Made by a program: the position numbers and the translations under genes. A stretch of DNA of 64,000 nucleotides from Zeus faber. Taxonomy: Eukaryota > Chordata > Actinopteri > Zeiformes > Zeidae. Where the stretch lies: positions 1 to 64,000 of the forward strand of contig CAUIJY010000075.1 of assembly GCA_960531495.1 (NCBI GenBank), written 5' to 3'. Below are positions 25,121 through 34,862 of the stretch, one piece after another; within the stretch, counting starts at the first letter, position 1, and every line of letters starts with the position of its first letter. The notes under the pieces are model-generated. The model was not told the origin of the DNA and searched no databases. It worked only from the letters and a program-made list of their open reading frames with translations.

Positions 25121-25429
25121 TGGCTATAAATTGAGTATTTGTGCTTACTAAATATTGGAGTTGTGGAAATCTCTCGGTTTTAAGTGGCATCGCGATGCGG
25201 GTGTGAGCGGTTTCTGCAATTGCGCTGTTGTAGAAACACGGTCGAGGGTTTAGAAGTATGGTTGAGGCCCACACGGAATTAACAAGGAGGAGCCAAACCA
25301 TACCACTGACTTCTAGTCTGTGGATTTTATAGCGACTAAAATAACAGCCTATACGGAATTAAATAGGAGAAGGCAGACCCTACTGTATCACTGTACTGGG
25401 TTACTGCATACTGTACTGCATACTGTACA

Positions 25430-25958
25430 GGGTTCTCACCCACGGCAAGCCCTGGCAGCATATCACCCCCACCCTCATCCACCTCCACTGGCTCCCGGTC
25501 AAGTTCTGCATCTCCTACAAACTCCTCCTCCTCACATACAAATCCCTTCACGCACTCGCCCCACAATACCTGTCCGACCTCCTCCACCAGAACACTCCAT
25601 CCCGGAACCTGCGGTCCTCAGACATGGGTCTGCTGTCCGTCCCCCGTACCACATTACAAACTTTCGGGGACAGAGCTTTCATCGTGGCAGCCCCCACCCT
25701 CTGGAACTCTCTCTCTCCCATAATCCGTAACGCCCCGACCCTGGACACTTTCAAAACAATCCTCAAGAGCCAGCTTTTCACCATGGCCTTTCCCCATTAG
25801 TTAGTTAGTTAGTTAGTTAGTTAGTTGAGCTATTCCTTTGTTTTGTTTTGTTCCTCTCTCCCTTAATCTGTCATCCCCCGCCCCTCTCCTGTAGAGCGAC
25901 CTTGGGTTTTTTGAAAGGAGCTATACAAATTTAAGTTATTATTATTATCATTATTATA
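25430..25958 (+). mobile_element. LINE 3' end with internal (TTAG)n
   Basis: The plus strand encodes a LINE C-terminus (HLHWLPVKFCISYKLLL, then APQYLSDLL, VPRTTLQTFGDRAF and FKTILKSQLF). A stop follows, then a TTAG array (25797-25826), then a 3' untranslated region ending in ATT repeats. It sits inside a Rex1-type untranslated region, whose CTGTATCACTGT motif occurs on both sides. Confidence 0.75.
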
Positions 25959-26675
25959 CTGTATCACTGTTCTGGGATACTGCTTACTGTGCTGTATTGC
26001 TGTTCTGTTCAGGTGTTACTGTATTGCTGTGTCATACTGTTATATACTGTACTGTATATCTCCACACACACCACAGGCCAGCTCTGTCCCGGGGGGCCCC
26101 CTGGACCCAGTGCAGCTGGTGGGAGAAAGGAGGATGATGGCTAAGCTGTCATCCATGATGGAGAAGGAATCCCACCCCATGAGACTGACGGCACTGGAGA
26201 GCTCCTTCAGGCTGCTTCACCCAAAGTGTGGAAAGGACCCCTACTGCAGGTCCTTCCTTCCTGTGGCTGTGAGACTGAAGGCAGCCAGTAGATCCCCCCC
26301 CCCTCCCCCATACACACACACACTGTGAAAAAATCCAAGTGCAACTTTTTATATAGAAAAAAAGAAAAGAAAAAACAATAAAGTGCAATCCCTGATGTGC
26401 AATGTGTCAAGATATGTGCAATACACTTAATACTCTACTCTTAATACTATTTATGGTGATGTTTTATTTTTATGTTTTATATATATTATTTAAATAGTGT
26501 TTTAGTGTGTACCTTGATATGCTCCCTATTTTCTGCTGTCTGTCCCCTTTTTGCTACTGGAACGATTTAAATTTCCCCGTTATGGGATTTATAAAGGTTT
26601 ATCTTATCTTGTCTTATCTTACACTACCTCACTTTATTCACATGCCACTTTAATGCACATCTGTATATCCATAAG
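25959..26675 (+). mobile_element. Rex1-like LINE 3' end
   Basis: Contains ACTGTACTGTAT-type untranslated sequence also present in the Rex1 copy at 11170-11290. A short frame follows (MMAKLSSMMEKESHP, then RLLHPKCGKDPYCRSFLPVA), typical of a LINE C-terminus, and then an A-rich 3' part ending in GGTTTATCTTATCTTG. The part from 26328 on is shared with the duplication at 21453. Confidence 0.6.
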
Positions 26676-27651
26676 CGTCGGAAACCTGTGGCTCACGAGC
26701 CATTTATGGCTCTTTCGATGACGGTATATGGCTCACAGACAATTTTGAGCTAAATTTTTCACAATTAACAAGTAATAAATAATTATTCTGTGTCATTTTA
26801 AAGGAAAACAGGTAAGAGAAATTACAATTTTGAAAAAAATTTGAAATATAAATGTGGCGGAGAAAGGGGCGTCGTCAAGCACCGGCTGCGGACCACAGAA
26901 TGACTCCGGGGGCCTTTCTCTCGGCGCCCTGCCCCTCCCGGCTCTCTGCTCAGGCGTCACTTGTGGGAGTCTCTGCCACAGGTGAGGGTTCAGGGAGGGA
27001 GACTGAGTCTTTCTGGCCACGGTGCACCCACATGGCCAGAGTTTTATTGTTCATTTCAATATGCGGCAGGCAGGCCACAATTATATATATCACTGAGGAT
27101 TATTATAATAATTGTGGATAATAATGATCCTCTTAGGCGCAGGAGGAATGGCGTTCCACTGCTGAGCTCACTTAAAAAATCCATGCATTAAGTTGCATTC
27201 AATTTGATTAAATATTATATGGCTCACAAGGAAATACATTTAGAAATATTTGGCTTTTATGGTTCTCCCTGTCAAAAAGGTTCCTGACCCCTGTAATAGC
27301 CTATCCCATAAGCATAAGTCAATTCCCTTTATTTCTATTATGTACCCCCACTCTGCATTACCTTTGAGTTCTATTTTATTTTATTCTTTGTTATTCGATT
27401 TACTTACTGCATTACGTTTTAGGAATCAGTTAGTTAGTCAAGTTTTTCCTTACCCTCTAGTTGCTTAACTTAGTGTTGAAGTTATGTAGATCCTCTGGTA
27501 TTTGTTTTTTCTGCTGTTTGACAGAAATTTATTTAGAGTTTATTAATGGCAGCACATTCATTTGAATGTTGATAGTTCATTGATTTGCTTGTGTCATGGA
27601 TACACAGGACTTCTTAAAGTATTTAGTACAGGGTGATTACATAGTTTTATT
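26328..27651 (+). repeat. Segmental duplication, copy B
   Basis: Direct repeat of 21453-23687, lacking the 1.04-kb block that begins with a SINE. It retains about 150 bp of hAT-like interior that copy A lost, and its hAT-like 5' terminus is damaged (starts at TCGGAAACC). Confidence 0.85.
26679..27293. mobile_element. hAT-like non-autonomous element, copy B
   Basis: Same element as 21805-22315 with a longer interior; the 3' end reads AAGGTTCCTGACCCCTG and is followed by TAATAGCC. Confidence 0.65.
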
Positions 27652-27924
27652 CCCTGTCACTCTAGCAGGCACAGAAGAACACTCACCATTGAAGTCATGA
27701 CATTGATTTTATTATTTATTTTCTCCTCAGGGTCGCACCCTGCCATGGCCTTTCTAGGCTGTTGTGATTATTGTTATGATTATTGTTGTTTTCAGATCGT
27801 GGAATGAGGCAGCATTTGACCAGCCACTAGACAAGAACACTTTTGTTGCTTTCAAACAAGCTTTTTCACCTGCTCCATGTTTGGTTTGCAAAACTGTCTT
27901 ATTTTGATTCCATGAACGTGTAAG

Positions 27925-28345
27925 GGCCAATGTGATACGGAGTGGTATGATGAGAAGAGAAAAACAATCTTTATTTGTCACACAACACACCAAACATGCT
28001 TGCACACACATGTTTTGGATGGTGGGCGGTGAAATGGTTCCTCTGCATTTAACCCATCCTGGCCTGTCCTTCCTCCGCAGGCCACAGCCAGGAGCAGTGG
28101 GCAGCATACGTAGACGTGCCCGGGGGCCAGGTGATAAGTGTCCACCGCTGGTCAGACCATGATGTGTGCATGTTTTTGAGGGGGGTCCCTACTGACATGA
28201 GGTGGAGGAAACCCCATGTGAGCACGGGGAGAACATGCAAACTCCACACAGAAAGGCTCCTATTTGGGAGATAACCCGCCGGAGCACGGTGCCAACAGCG
28301 CCCCAGGCGGAACCCAGGACCATGCACTGCGCCACCGTGCCACCA
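27925..28345 (-). repeat. tRNA-like SINE, about 0.4 kb
   Basis: Read on the minus strand it begins GGTGGCACGGTGGCGCAGTG, passes through CTTTCTGTGTGGAGTTTGC and ends with CTGCATTTAACCCATCC and a GTGTGACAAATAAAG-like tail. The same order is found on the plus strand at 40378-40805. Confidence 0.7.
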
Positions 28346-28657
28346 ATAAATGAACTAATGAATTGCAATATACAGAAAATACGTTTAATGTTTTGACATC
28401 CTAACCCTTCCATTCTGATCTTCCTATTTGTGTTAATGTACTTGACACCATCTCCATAGGAAATGTTGGAGTCAACGCAGCCGACAAAGCCAGCTCTTCA
28501 CTTTCTCCATCCACACACACTCATCCCTCAAAATTCATTGCAGTTACATTTCCCTCCACAGGGGGCGCTGTCATTCTACTAGAGCAACAAGCTAGGAGTA
28601 TACACTCTTTGACCCGGAAATGGCTAACGCTGTCTAAATTCTAGACATTCCTGCTCA

Positions 28658-28922
28658 ATGGCGGCGCTTAGGCGCGTCACTCTTACGCTACGAGATCAGA
28701 TAGCTACATGTTTGGCAGACTTCTTGTTCCTTCATGACGGGGTGCAGGTTGCAGAAGACGTGAAGGAGACACTAACCGATTTAGTAATTGCGGCGGGAGG
28801 AGACATTTTCTTGGGATTGGAAGAATGTGTGGTGAGACGGGAGAGCTTGGCACAGGAAAACTCAAGGCTGTACAGAGCGCTGGATGCAATTCTGAGACCG
28901 GTCGTAAATTTGCAAAGAACAG
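28658..28922 (+). CDS. C2H2 zinc-finger gene, exon 1
   Basis: The start codon (CTCAATGG) opens a frame of 88 codons plus one base, ended by a donor (AACAG/GTACC). The peptide is helical with the pattern DIFLGLEECVVRRESLAQEN, then RLYRALDAILRPVVNLQR. This is the N-terminal leader found in many fish C2H2 genes before an acidic second exon. The overhanging G is completed by AG at 35943 to give GAG, so exon 1 and exon 2 join in phase across a 7-kb intron filled by an endogenous retrovirus and other repeats. An upstream CpG-containing stretch (28560-28650) may be the promoter. The later exons carry frameshifts, so the gene as a whole may be inactive. Confidence 0.7.
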
Positions 28923-29248
28923 GTACCAAGCGCTAAACTTGTCTGTCTGATCGGTATCTAAAAAGGCTGTAGCCAAATTGTGAACGCAGTGCGGCGCGAT
29001 TTAGACAAAGTACAAAGGAGACTGGAATGTACGGGTGATGACGTAATGTCAGACGTGTGCGACTCCCATAGAAGGAGAATAAATCTACCCTCCTGCTGTT
29101 TGCCCAACAAGATGCTCACCGCTGCCGCTGGTGGTTAGAAGTTGTACCGCAACTATTTGTGTTGATGTGCCATTTAGGTGAAGCTGTTCAGTTCAGGTAG
29201 TTGTCACAAACAAAACAAGATTTTGCGGGTGTGGGGATGTTACAGAAA
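28923..29248. other. Start of intron 1, no feature recognised
   Basis: Non-coding sequence between the donor and the first retroviral LTR-like block; nothing further could be identified. Confidence 0.5.
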
Positions 29249-29560
29249 TAAAAGGGTCGCTTTAATCTTTAGTCTAAAAGAGGCAGATAGATTGTTTTTA
29301 CTTGTACAAGGCTTGGATCAGAGTGTCGCTCTCTGAGTCGAACAGTTTATTATCAGGGAGTGAGAATACATGTTCAGTTTGACGTCACAGATGCAGGCCT
29401 CATAGGCCAGTCGTCATAAAGGCTATTTGGCAAGTCATCATAAAGGCTATTTCGATGAGAGATGTCATAAAGAGACATTTTCTATGTCGGGCGTCATTTT
29501 AAGTAAAATGCCCTGTCATTTCTATCAGCCGCCATTTTGTGCGCTATACTACATCCAACA
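29249..29560 (-). repeat. ERV 3' LTR, mosaic
   Basis: Read on the minus strand it starts TGTTGGATGTAGTATAGCGC, as does the 5' LTR. The first about 160 bp (29397-29560) match that LTR. The remainder (29249-29396) does not, but resembles 33546-33687 and contains its own AATAAA. It directly follows the polypurine tract. Confidence 0.7.
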
Positions 29561-29572
29561 ATCCCTCTTTTG
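29561..29572 (-). other. ERV polypurine tract
   Basis: CAAAAGAGGGAT on the minus strand immediately precedes TGTTGG of the 3' LTR, the expected site of plus-strand priming. Confidence 0.75.
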
Positions 29573-29617
29573 ACCTCATCAAATATGAGGTCACTCTAAA
29601 ACAGTAATCACAACATA

Positions 29618-30676
29618 TTAACCATGGGGAAATACCCCACCTGTGGTCGGCCGGACCACAGGTGGGGAGGCAAAGTTTCCAGAGCCTGCGCCAACCTCGG
29701 GGTGGTCGGTTCTCTCACAGCTGTGGTCACGAGCTACTTTGTCGTGTTCTAGACGGACAGCATCGCGACCTGTTAGTGAGATTCGGAATGTCTCGGTCGA
29801 GGGGGAGTAACACACTTGGGGGATCTGTGTTTGAGTCCAGTCGGTCAGTGACACAGCGGTCTTCGTCATGGGCCCTAGGTCCTCAGCGTCATGGTTGGGC
29901 TGTTTTGCTAAGGAGACATGGGGAACCGCGGTGGGAGCCATTTGATACCAGACCGCCTGCTCGGGCGTGAGGTCCACCGCGGTTGCGACACCTAGGGGAC
30001 CGACGTAAATATTGTGAGTGACAATTTCCCACTCAGTATCCTCAATATCTCTGAACAAATCCACGTCTACTTCGGTTTGGTCTCGATCGTAAAATAATGT
30101 GACATGGGGCGGGGCGGGGGGAACGAGATAGGGTGCCAGCAGAGAAATCCAGGGTTTCCACCGGGCGTACTGGGCGAGGATCCCTTCAGGATGTGGTCTG
30201 CCGGGGGTAACAATTAAACCCCAGTAGATATCTGCCATTTGGGGTTCGGGGGAGGCCGATAGCCACTGGCCCCCTTCTGTCAGGGCATGGCCGCAGGCCA
30301 GTTCCGTTCCATCAGGGAGAGTCACAATTAGTCCATCTGTAGAGCACAACACGCTGGCCCCCAATCGTATTAGTAGATCACGGCCCATGAGGTTAACGGG
30401 CACTTGGGGAGACATGACATGCGGGTGGAGTAGTTTTTGATTCCCCAGTCTGGTTGATAATGGCTTGGTAACGGGCAGTTGTTGTCCTATCCCAGAGAAA
30501 CCCACAACTTTCACGGTGTTGCGCGACATATGGTGAGGCGACAGAGGCCGGTTCAGAGTCGAATGGGTGGCCCCTGTGTCTACCAAGAACGGCAGTGATT
30601 CGCCTAGCACTTCCATCGAGAGCATGGGGTCTGCCTGGCCCCCCCTGCTGTTGGCTTTCTCTGTGGGGTGTGTCAC
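29618..30676 (-). CDS. ERV protease ORF with C-terminal extension
   Basis: A 352-residue open frame. Residues 31-36 (LVDTGA) form the aspartic protease active site, with a flap-like VKVVGFSGIG (56-65) and NLMGRDLL (95-102) near the end of the protease. Such enzymes cleave the viral polyprotein as dimers. The frame continues for about 200 residues with no reverse transcriptase motif. This extension contains HVTLFYD at 191-197 and HVSLA at 253-257, each preceded by proline; paired HxT/S motifs at about 62 residues recall the catalytic histidines of 2H phosphoesterases. That reading is inference. The ORF ends close to the polypurine tract, so the rest of pol and env were deleted. The first methionine may not be the true start, because protease is normally made by fusion to Gag. 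Confidence 0.75.
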   Translation of the reverse strand: MTHPTEKANSRGGQADPMLSMEVLGESLPFLVDTGATHSTLNRPLSPHHMSRNTVKVVGFSGIGQQLPVTKPLSTRLGNQKLLHPHVMSPQVPVNLMGRDLLIRLGASVLCSTDGLIVTLPDGTELACGHALTEGGQWLSASPEPQMADIYWGLIVTPGRPHPEGILAQYARWKPWISLLAPYLVPPAPPHVTLFYDRDQTEVDVDLFRDIEDTEWEIVTHNIYVGPLGVATAVDLTPEQAVWYQMAPTAVPHVSLAKQPNHDAEDLGPMTKTAVSLTDWTQTQIPQVCYSPSTETFRISLTGRDAVRLEHDKVARDHSCERTDHPEVGAGSGNFASPPVVRPTTGGVFPHG

Positions 30677-31746
30677 TGCTGGTTCTCAGGGTCTTCCCAT
30701 CCGTTGTCCCGGAGCGGGAAGGCTCCTGCCGGAGGGCCAGGCGCCCGATGTGGGTTGGGGGCCACTCGACCCCCTCGGTAAGGTCCTCTGGACCATCCGT
30801 CTCCGTCACTGCCCCTTCGTGGGCTCCGAACGTCCCTCCCTTTTTTTTTTTTCTTCTCGGTTCCCCATCGTCAGTGTCCTTTGTGTCGTCATAAATGCCT
30901 GTCAAAACTCCTCGAACAGTGACTTGCCGGCCTCCTGTTTTAATCCCTCCCATGGGGCGATATTTGCGACACGCCCCCTCACGGTCCGCAACTTCCCATT
31001 GTTGTTCCCGTGTCTCATTCCTAATTCTGTGTAACTCCGTTTGCTCCCACGTCACAGTGCATGCAGGGGCCCCTGGGGAAAAACCCCCGGCCGGCCTTGG
31101 TCCACACGGTGGACAGTCCTCGGCCCTCATCGGCGGAGTCCCTGTCCCACACCCGTCAGACCCCCTTTCGGCCCATTCTCTACCCCAATTTGGAATCTGC
31201 CCGAGTCTATTTCCAATATTGGATACATCCCACTGGGCAACGGAGGCGCAGTCGGAGCCGCTTCGGCCTTCTGCTGCAAAGAGGCCTCTACCTCCATTTT
31301 ACTCTGTTTCTTATTCCTAATCTGATGATCCATCCCCTGCCAAAACATGGCCCACGAAAACCACTTGCGTCTGTGTCCCTCTTCCTTGTCTCTGACCTTA
31401 TGCACCTTCTTTTGTGACAACCACAACTTGCCCTGGGCGGCCTCCTCCGCTTCTTCTACCGCTTTCTTATCCTCTTTTTCCTCTCTTTCCTCCTTTTCTT
31501 CCACTACACTGGCCCCAACGGCAATTTGTCATCTTGGTTTACTCCCTGACGCCGCAATGCAAGATTTAACTCGTCTTTCATGTCCTTCCTAGGTCCCCAT
31601 TCCGTCTTTTTGGCCCCTTCCAGAGCCGTCAACAACAACTCCACTTGTACACTAATCGGTTTATATCCTGCCGTCGACATATTGTCAAACCTTACCTCTC
31701 TGTCCTCACTACCGAAAAACCAGGGGTGCTCTACACACACGCACAC
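30677..31746 (-). pseudogene. ERV gag remnants
   Basis: Three partly overlapping minus-strand frames follow the leader. The first (31746-31504) has a matrix-like part with ISVQVELLLTALEGAKK. The second (31504-31127) starts with a highly charged run of Glu and Lys and ends with MYPILEIDSGRF. The third (from 31130) is basic and continues into the protease region. No capsid major homology region and no nucleocapsid CCHC knuckle is visible, so most of gag appears deleted or decayed. Confidence 0.5.
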
Positions 31747-31754
31747 GCCTGTTT

Positions 31755-32410
31755 TATCGAAACAATTTTAACAGTATAACGGTATCCGTTGTCTGCCTGT
31801 AAAAGTATTTGTCCTGCTACAGTATAACGATTTCTGTTGTCCGCCTGTTTTATCGAAACAATTTTAACAGTATAACGGTATCTGTTGTCGGCCTGCCACA
31901 GTATAACGGTGTCTTTGTTGTCCGCCTGTAACAGTATAACGATGTCTGTTGTCCGCCTGTTCTATTTAAACAATTTTGACAGTATAACGGCATCTGTTGT
32001 CCGCCTGCTACAGTATAACGGTGTCTTTGTTGTCCGCCTGTAACAGTATAACGATGTCTGTTGTCCGCCTGTTCTATTTAAACAATTTTAACAGTATAAC
32101 GGTATCTGTTGTCGGCCTGCCACAGTATAACGGTGTCTTTGTTGTCCGCCTGTAACAGTATAACGATGTCTGTTGTCCGCCTGTTCTATTTAAACAATTT
32201 TGACAGTATAACGGCATCTGTTGTCCGCCTGCTACAGTATAACGGTGTCTTTGTTGTCCGCCTGTAACAGTATAACGATGTCTGTTGTCCGCCTGTTCTA
32301 TTTAAACAATTTTAACAGTATAACGGCATCTGTTGTCCGCCTGCTACAGTATAACGGTATCTAATGTCCGCCTGTAACAGTAAAATGATGTCTGTTGTCC
32401 GCCTGTCCTA
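31755..32410. repeat. Tandem repeat in ERV leader, 112-bp period
   Basis: A basic word of about 30 bp (ACAGTATAACGGTATCTGTT, then GTCCGCCTG) repeats about twenty times. Three variants plus a spacer (TCTATTTAAACAATTTT) form a higher-order unit; the spacer recurs at 31961, 32073, 32185 and 32297, exactly 112 bp apart, with older units before. It lies between primer site and gag remnant. Confidence 0.9.
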
Positions 32411-33177
32411 TTACCCGGCCGGGATTTGAGAGACCCCAAATTCTCCGTAACTCAGATCAAAAGGCCAAGTTCAGCCACACGTACGCGCTACGCCCATGCG
32501 CACATGCAGACGAGACCCCCCCCAATCCTCCGCAACGCGGACAAAAACGCCAAGTTCCTTGTACCCATATATGTTTTCATAAATGTCCTGTAAAACGGCT
32601 CATATACTTATCAATTAAATTTATAAACGTCCTGGGCAAGGCTCATAGATTTTTATCAATCGATTAGGGGGCAACTTTATAAACATCCTATAAAAGGCTC
32701 ATAGATTTTATCAAGGTATCAGGTATCAGCCGGCTACCATTTCACCACATATGTACTAACCGCCACAAAATTCAAAATTCTTACACGTGATCAACAGATC
32801 ATGTATGGACGTAATGCCCTATTTTGGGACCTAATCTGCAAGCTTCTACAGCTTTCTAGAGAAAACTGCGGCCGACTACTGGGGGTTCTATCCAAGTCCC
32901 ACAAATAGTTTTTATACATGTCCGTGTGTTTCACAACCAGCGCACAGCATTGCATAAAAACGTACATTGCATACATTGCATCCACCTCAATCGTTGCTTA
33001 GCTTTAATTTCTCTCCCGGACCCCCTTTCACTTCCAACTCAAAATTTGACAAAGTCCAATTTGCACAGGTTCGATGTAACAGGCCAGTGCTTACCTTTAG
33101 ATGTGGTCGACCAGAGTCATCCGTAGGCAAAGGTTCGGGGCAACTTTCGGTCCGTCAATCTCTAGAATCTCCTCGAC

Positions 33178-33195
33178 ATCCCGGACGAGCCCCCA
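33178..33195 (-). other. Primer binding site, tRNA-Pro
   Basis: On the minus strand TGGGGGCTCGTCCGGGAT is the 18-base complement of the 3' end of tRNA-Pro, as used by murine leukaemia-type viruses. It lies four bases after the CA that ends the 5' LTR. Confidence 0.92.
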
Positions 33196-33199
33196 AAAC

Positions 33200-33545
33200 T
33201 GTTGGGAACGGGAAAACTGGATCCCTCCCAGGTTGGTTGATGTCGGGATATTCTTCAATAAGATGGAGACGGATGCGATGCAGAATGGATCCTTTATTGC
33301 CATAATGACAAAGACCAGGAGACAAGCTCAAAGCAAGAGCGACCAAGCGAGAGAGAGGGAATAGACACACTCCTATATAGTTCCTCCTAGGCCAGTCGTC
33401 ATATAGGCTATTTGGCAAGTCGTCATAAAGGCTATTTCGATGAGAGATGTCATAAAGAGACATATTCTATGTTGGGCGCCATTTTAAGTAAAATGCCTTG
33501 TCATTTCTATCAGCCGCCATTTTGTGCGCTATACTACATCCAACA
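33200..33545 (-). repeat. ERV 5' LTR
   Basis: 346 bp with TG...CA ends (minus strand TGTTGGATG to CCCAACA). A TATA-type CTATATAGG lies near 33373-33380 and AATAAA at 33293-33298, in proper order for U3, R and U5. Confidence 0.85.
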
Positions 33546-33687
33546 ATGTCTTAAATAAAGTGATAGACAGTTGTGGTTTTACTTGTACAAGGTTCGGATC
33601 AGAGATTAGGTTTAGGGAGCACCTCTCTTGAGTCGAACAGTTTATTTTCAGGGAGTCAGCGAATATATGATCAGCTTGAACTCACAG
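33546..33687 (-). repeat. LTR-type block upstream of the 5' LTR
   Basis: This block matches 29249-29396 (shared ACTTGTACAAGG, GAGTCGAACAGTTTATT and TCAGGGAGT words) and contains AATAAA on the minus strand. It looks like the R/U5 end of a second LTR type. Confidence 0.6.
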
Positions 33688-33736
33688 GGGCAGAAAATAA
33701 TTAGTCAGGCCAAGATAAGACAAGTTTTGAGGATGG

Positions 33737-33740
<4 letters not shown>

Positions 33741-33770
<30 letters not shown>
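33741..33770. repeat. (GT)n microsatellite
   Basis: Fifteen GT dinucleotides. Confidence 0.95.
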
Positions 33771-33772
<2 letters not shown>

Positions 33773-34259
33773 CATCGAGATGCCCCGCGCTGGGCACACG
33801 GTGCTACGAGTATGTGCACTTGGCACTCATGCCAGGTGGGTCTGCTGCGGTGGGGCGGCCTCCCCCTTGTGCGGGGCGTGGATGAGCATGGGGGTCCTGC
33901 CGGCTCGGGCGGGGTGTTGGTCTGCTGCCATGGGCCTGCGGTCCGTGCCTTGTGCCCATGGCCCGGGTTCTGTGCCGGCGGCTGCGTCGTGTTCCTGCAC
34001 CTGGGGTTGGTTGTATGTGTGCGCCCCTGAGGTGCAGGGTCTCCTCGTGCTGCCTGGGACTGGGTCATGCTCCTCTGGGCTGGGTGTGGGGTTTGCTCCA
34101 CGGCCCTCTGGCTTGTCTGGGGGCCCGGGGGTCTTCTCTGGCCGCAGGGCAGGGTACTCAGGGCTTCCTTGCAGCCGTAGGGTGTCTGTAAGCTGCGGAG
34201 TTCGGGGGGCTTCTGGGCTCCTTCCGCTGCTTGGAGGCGCCGTGACATAATACCGACCT
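33771..34259. other. GC-rich segment, no gene recognised
   Basis: Strongly G-rich on the plus strand with several overlapping open frames, none with a domain. The adjacent sequence to 34860 is a dispersed repeat, so this may be part of the same element. Confidence 0.35.
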
Positions 34260-34289
34260 TCTACACCAAAACCAACTGGGATAAGTCAT

Positions 34290-34862
34290 GTACACTCACC
34301 GGTGGACATCTTACACACACACATACAGGCGGTCCCATCACACACGTACACACACACCTGCTTCGATTGCACCCCAGCACCATCCTGGTTGCATTCCTCT
34401 CCTTTCCTCCCTAATTTACTGCCATATTATGAAAGGAAGAGGCCATGTGACCAGTTGTAGTTCCAGTTTTCTTGGACCTCATTCACTGTTTTTCAATACA
34501 TGTTGTCGTCCAATGTCCTTGTTTTTGTGTAATGTGTTTGTTTCTATGTTTATTTGTTTCACCCGTGGTGATTCTTCCCCTCTTGGAGTAGTGATCAGTT
34601 GCTTATAGACTCAAACATGATAAATATTTCTCTAAAGGGGGGGGTTGGTGGTGGTTCTCTATAAAAAAAACTGTGCTCTTGTCATTCTATAGGTCATCCA
34701 CAGGACAGAGTTATTGCCAGAAGTTCTTGATGATTTTAGAATTAATAAAGAGTTGCATTGCGGGTTGAAAACTTAAACTCATCTTGCAGACTAACTCTGT
34801 CCTGGATGCAATGGCATACAAATACTGTGTTCTTTCGCAGCATTCTGACAGCACAGGTTAAG
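34290..34862 (+). repeat. Unclassified repeat, inverted partner at 63.1-63.7 kb
   Basis: Shared in reverse order and orientation with 63110-63700: the ACACACAC-rich start, GGAAGAGGCCATGTGACCAG, the ACATGTTGTCGTCCAATGT region, the GGGGGTTGGTGGTGGTTCTC run, and the CTAACTCTGTCCTGGATGCA region near the end. No coding motif. Confidence 0.7.

Larger units (their letters stand above)
29249..33545 (-). mobile_element. Endogenous retrovirus, deleted
   Basis: A gammaretrovirus-like provirus on the minus strand in intron 1 of the zinc-finger gene. It has, in order, a 5' LTR (33200-33545), a tRNA-Pro primer site, a leader with tandem repeats, decayed gag remnants, a protease ORF, a polypurine tract and a mosaic 3' LTR. 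Reverse transcriptase, RNase H, integrase and env are absent, so the element cannot replicate by itself. Confidence 0.85.

Noticed and set aside
31755..32410. CRISPR-like repeat pattern
   Set aside because: The spacers are repeats themselves, the period is 112 bp and the context is a retroviral leader in a vertebrate genome.
33741..34250. 169-codon frame starting in the GT tract
   Set aside because: Begins in a microsatellite, has no domain, and overlapping frames of similar length exist on both strands.
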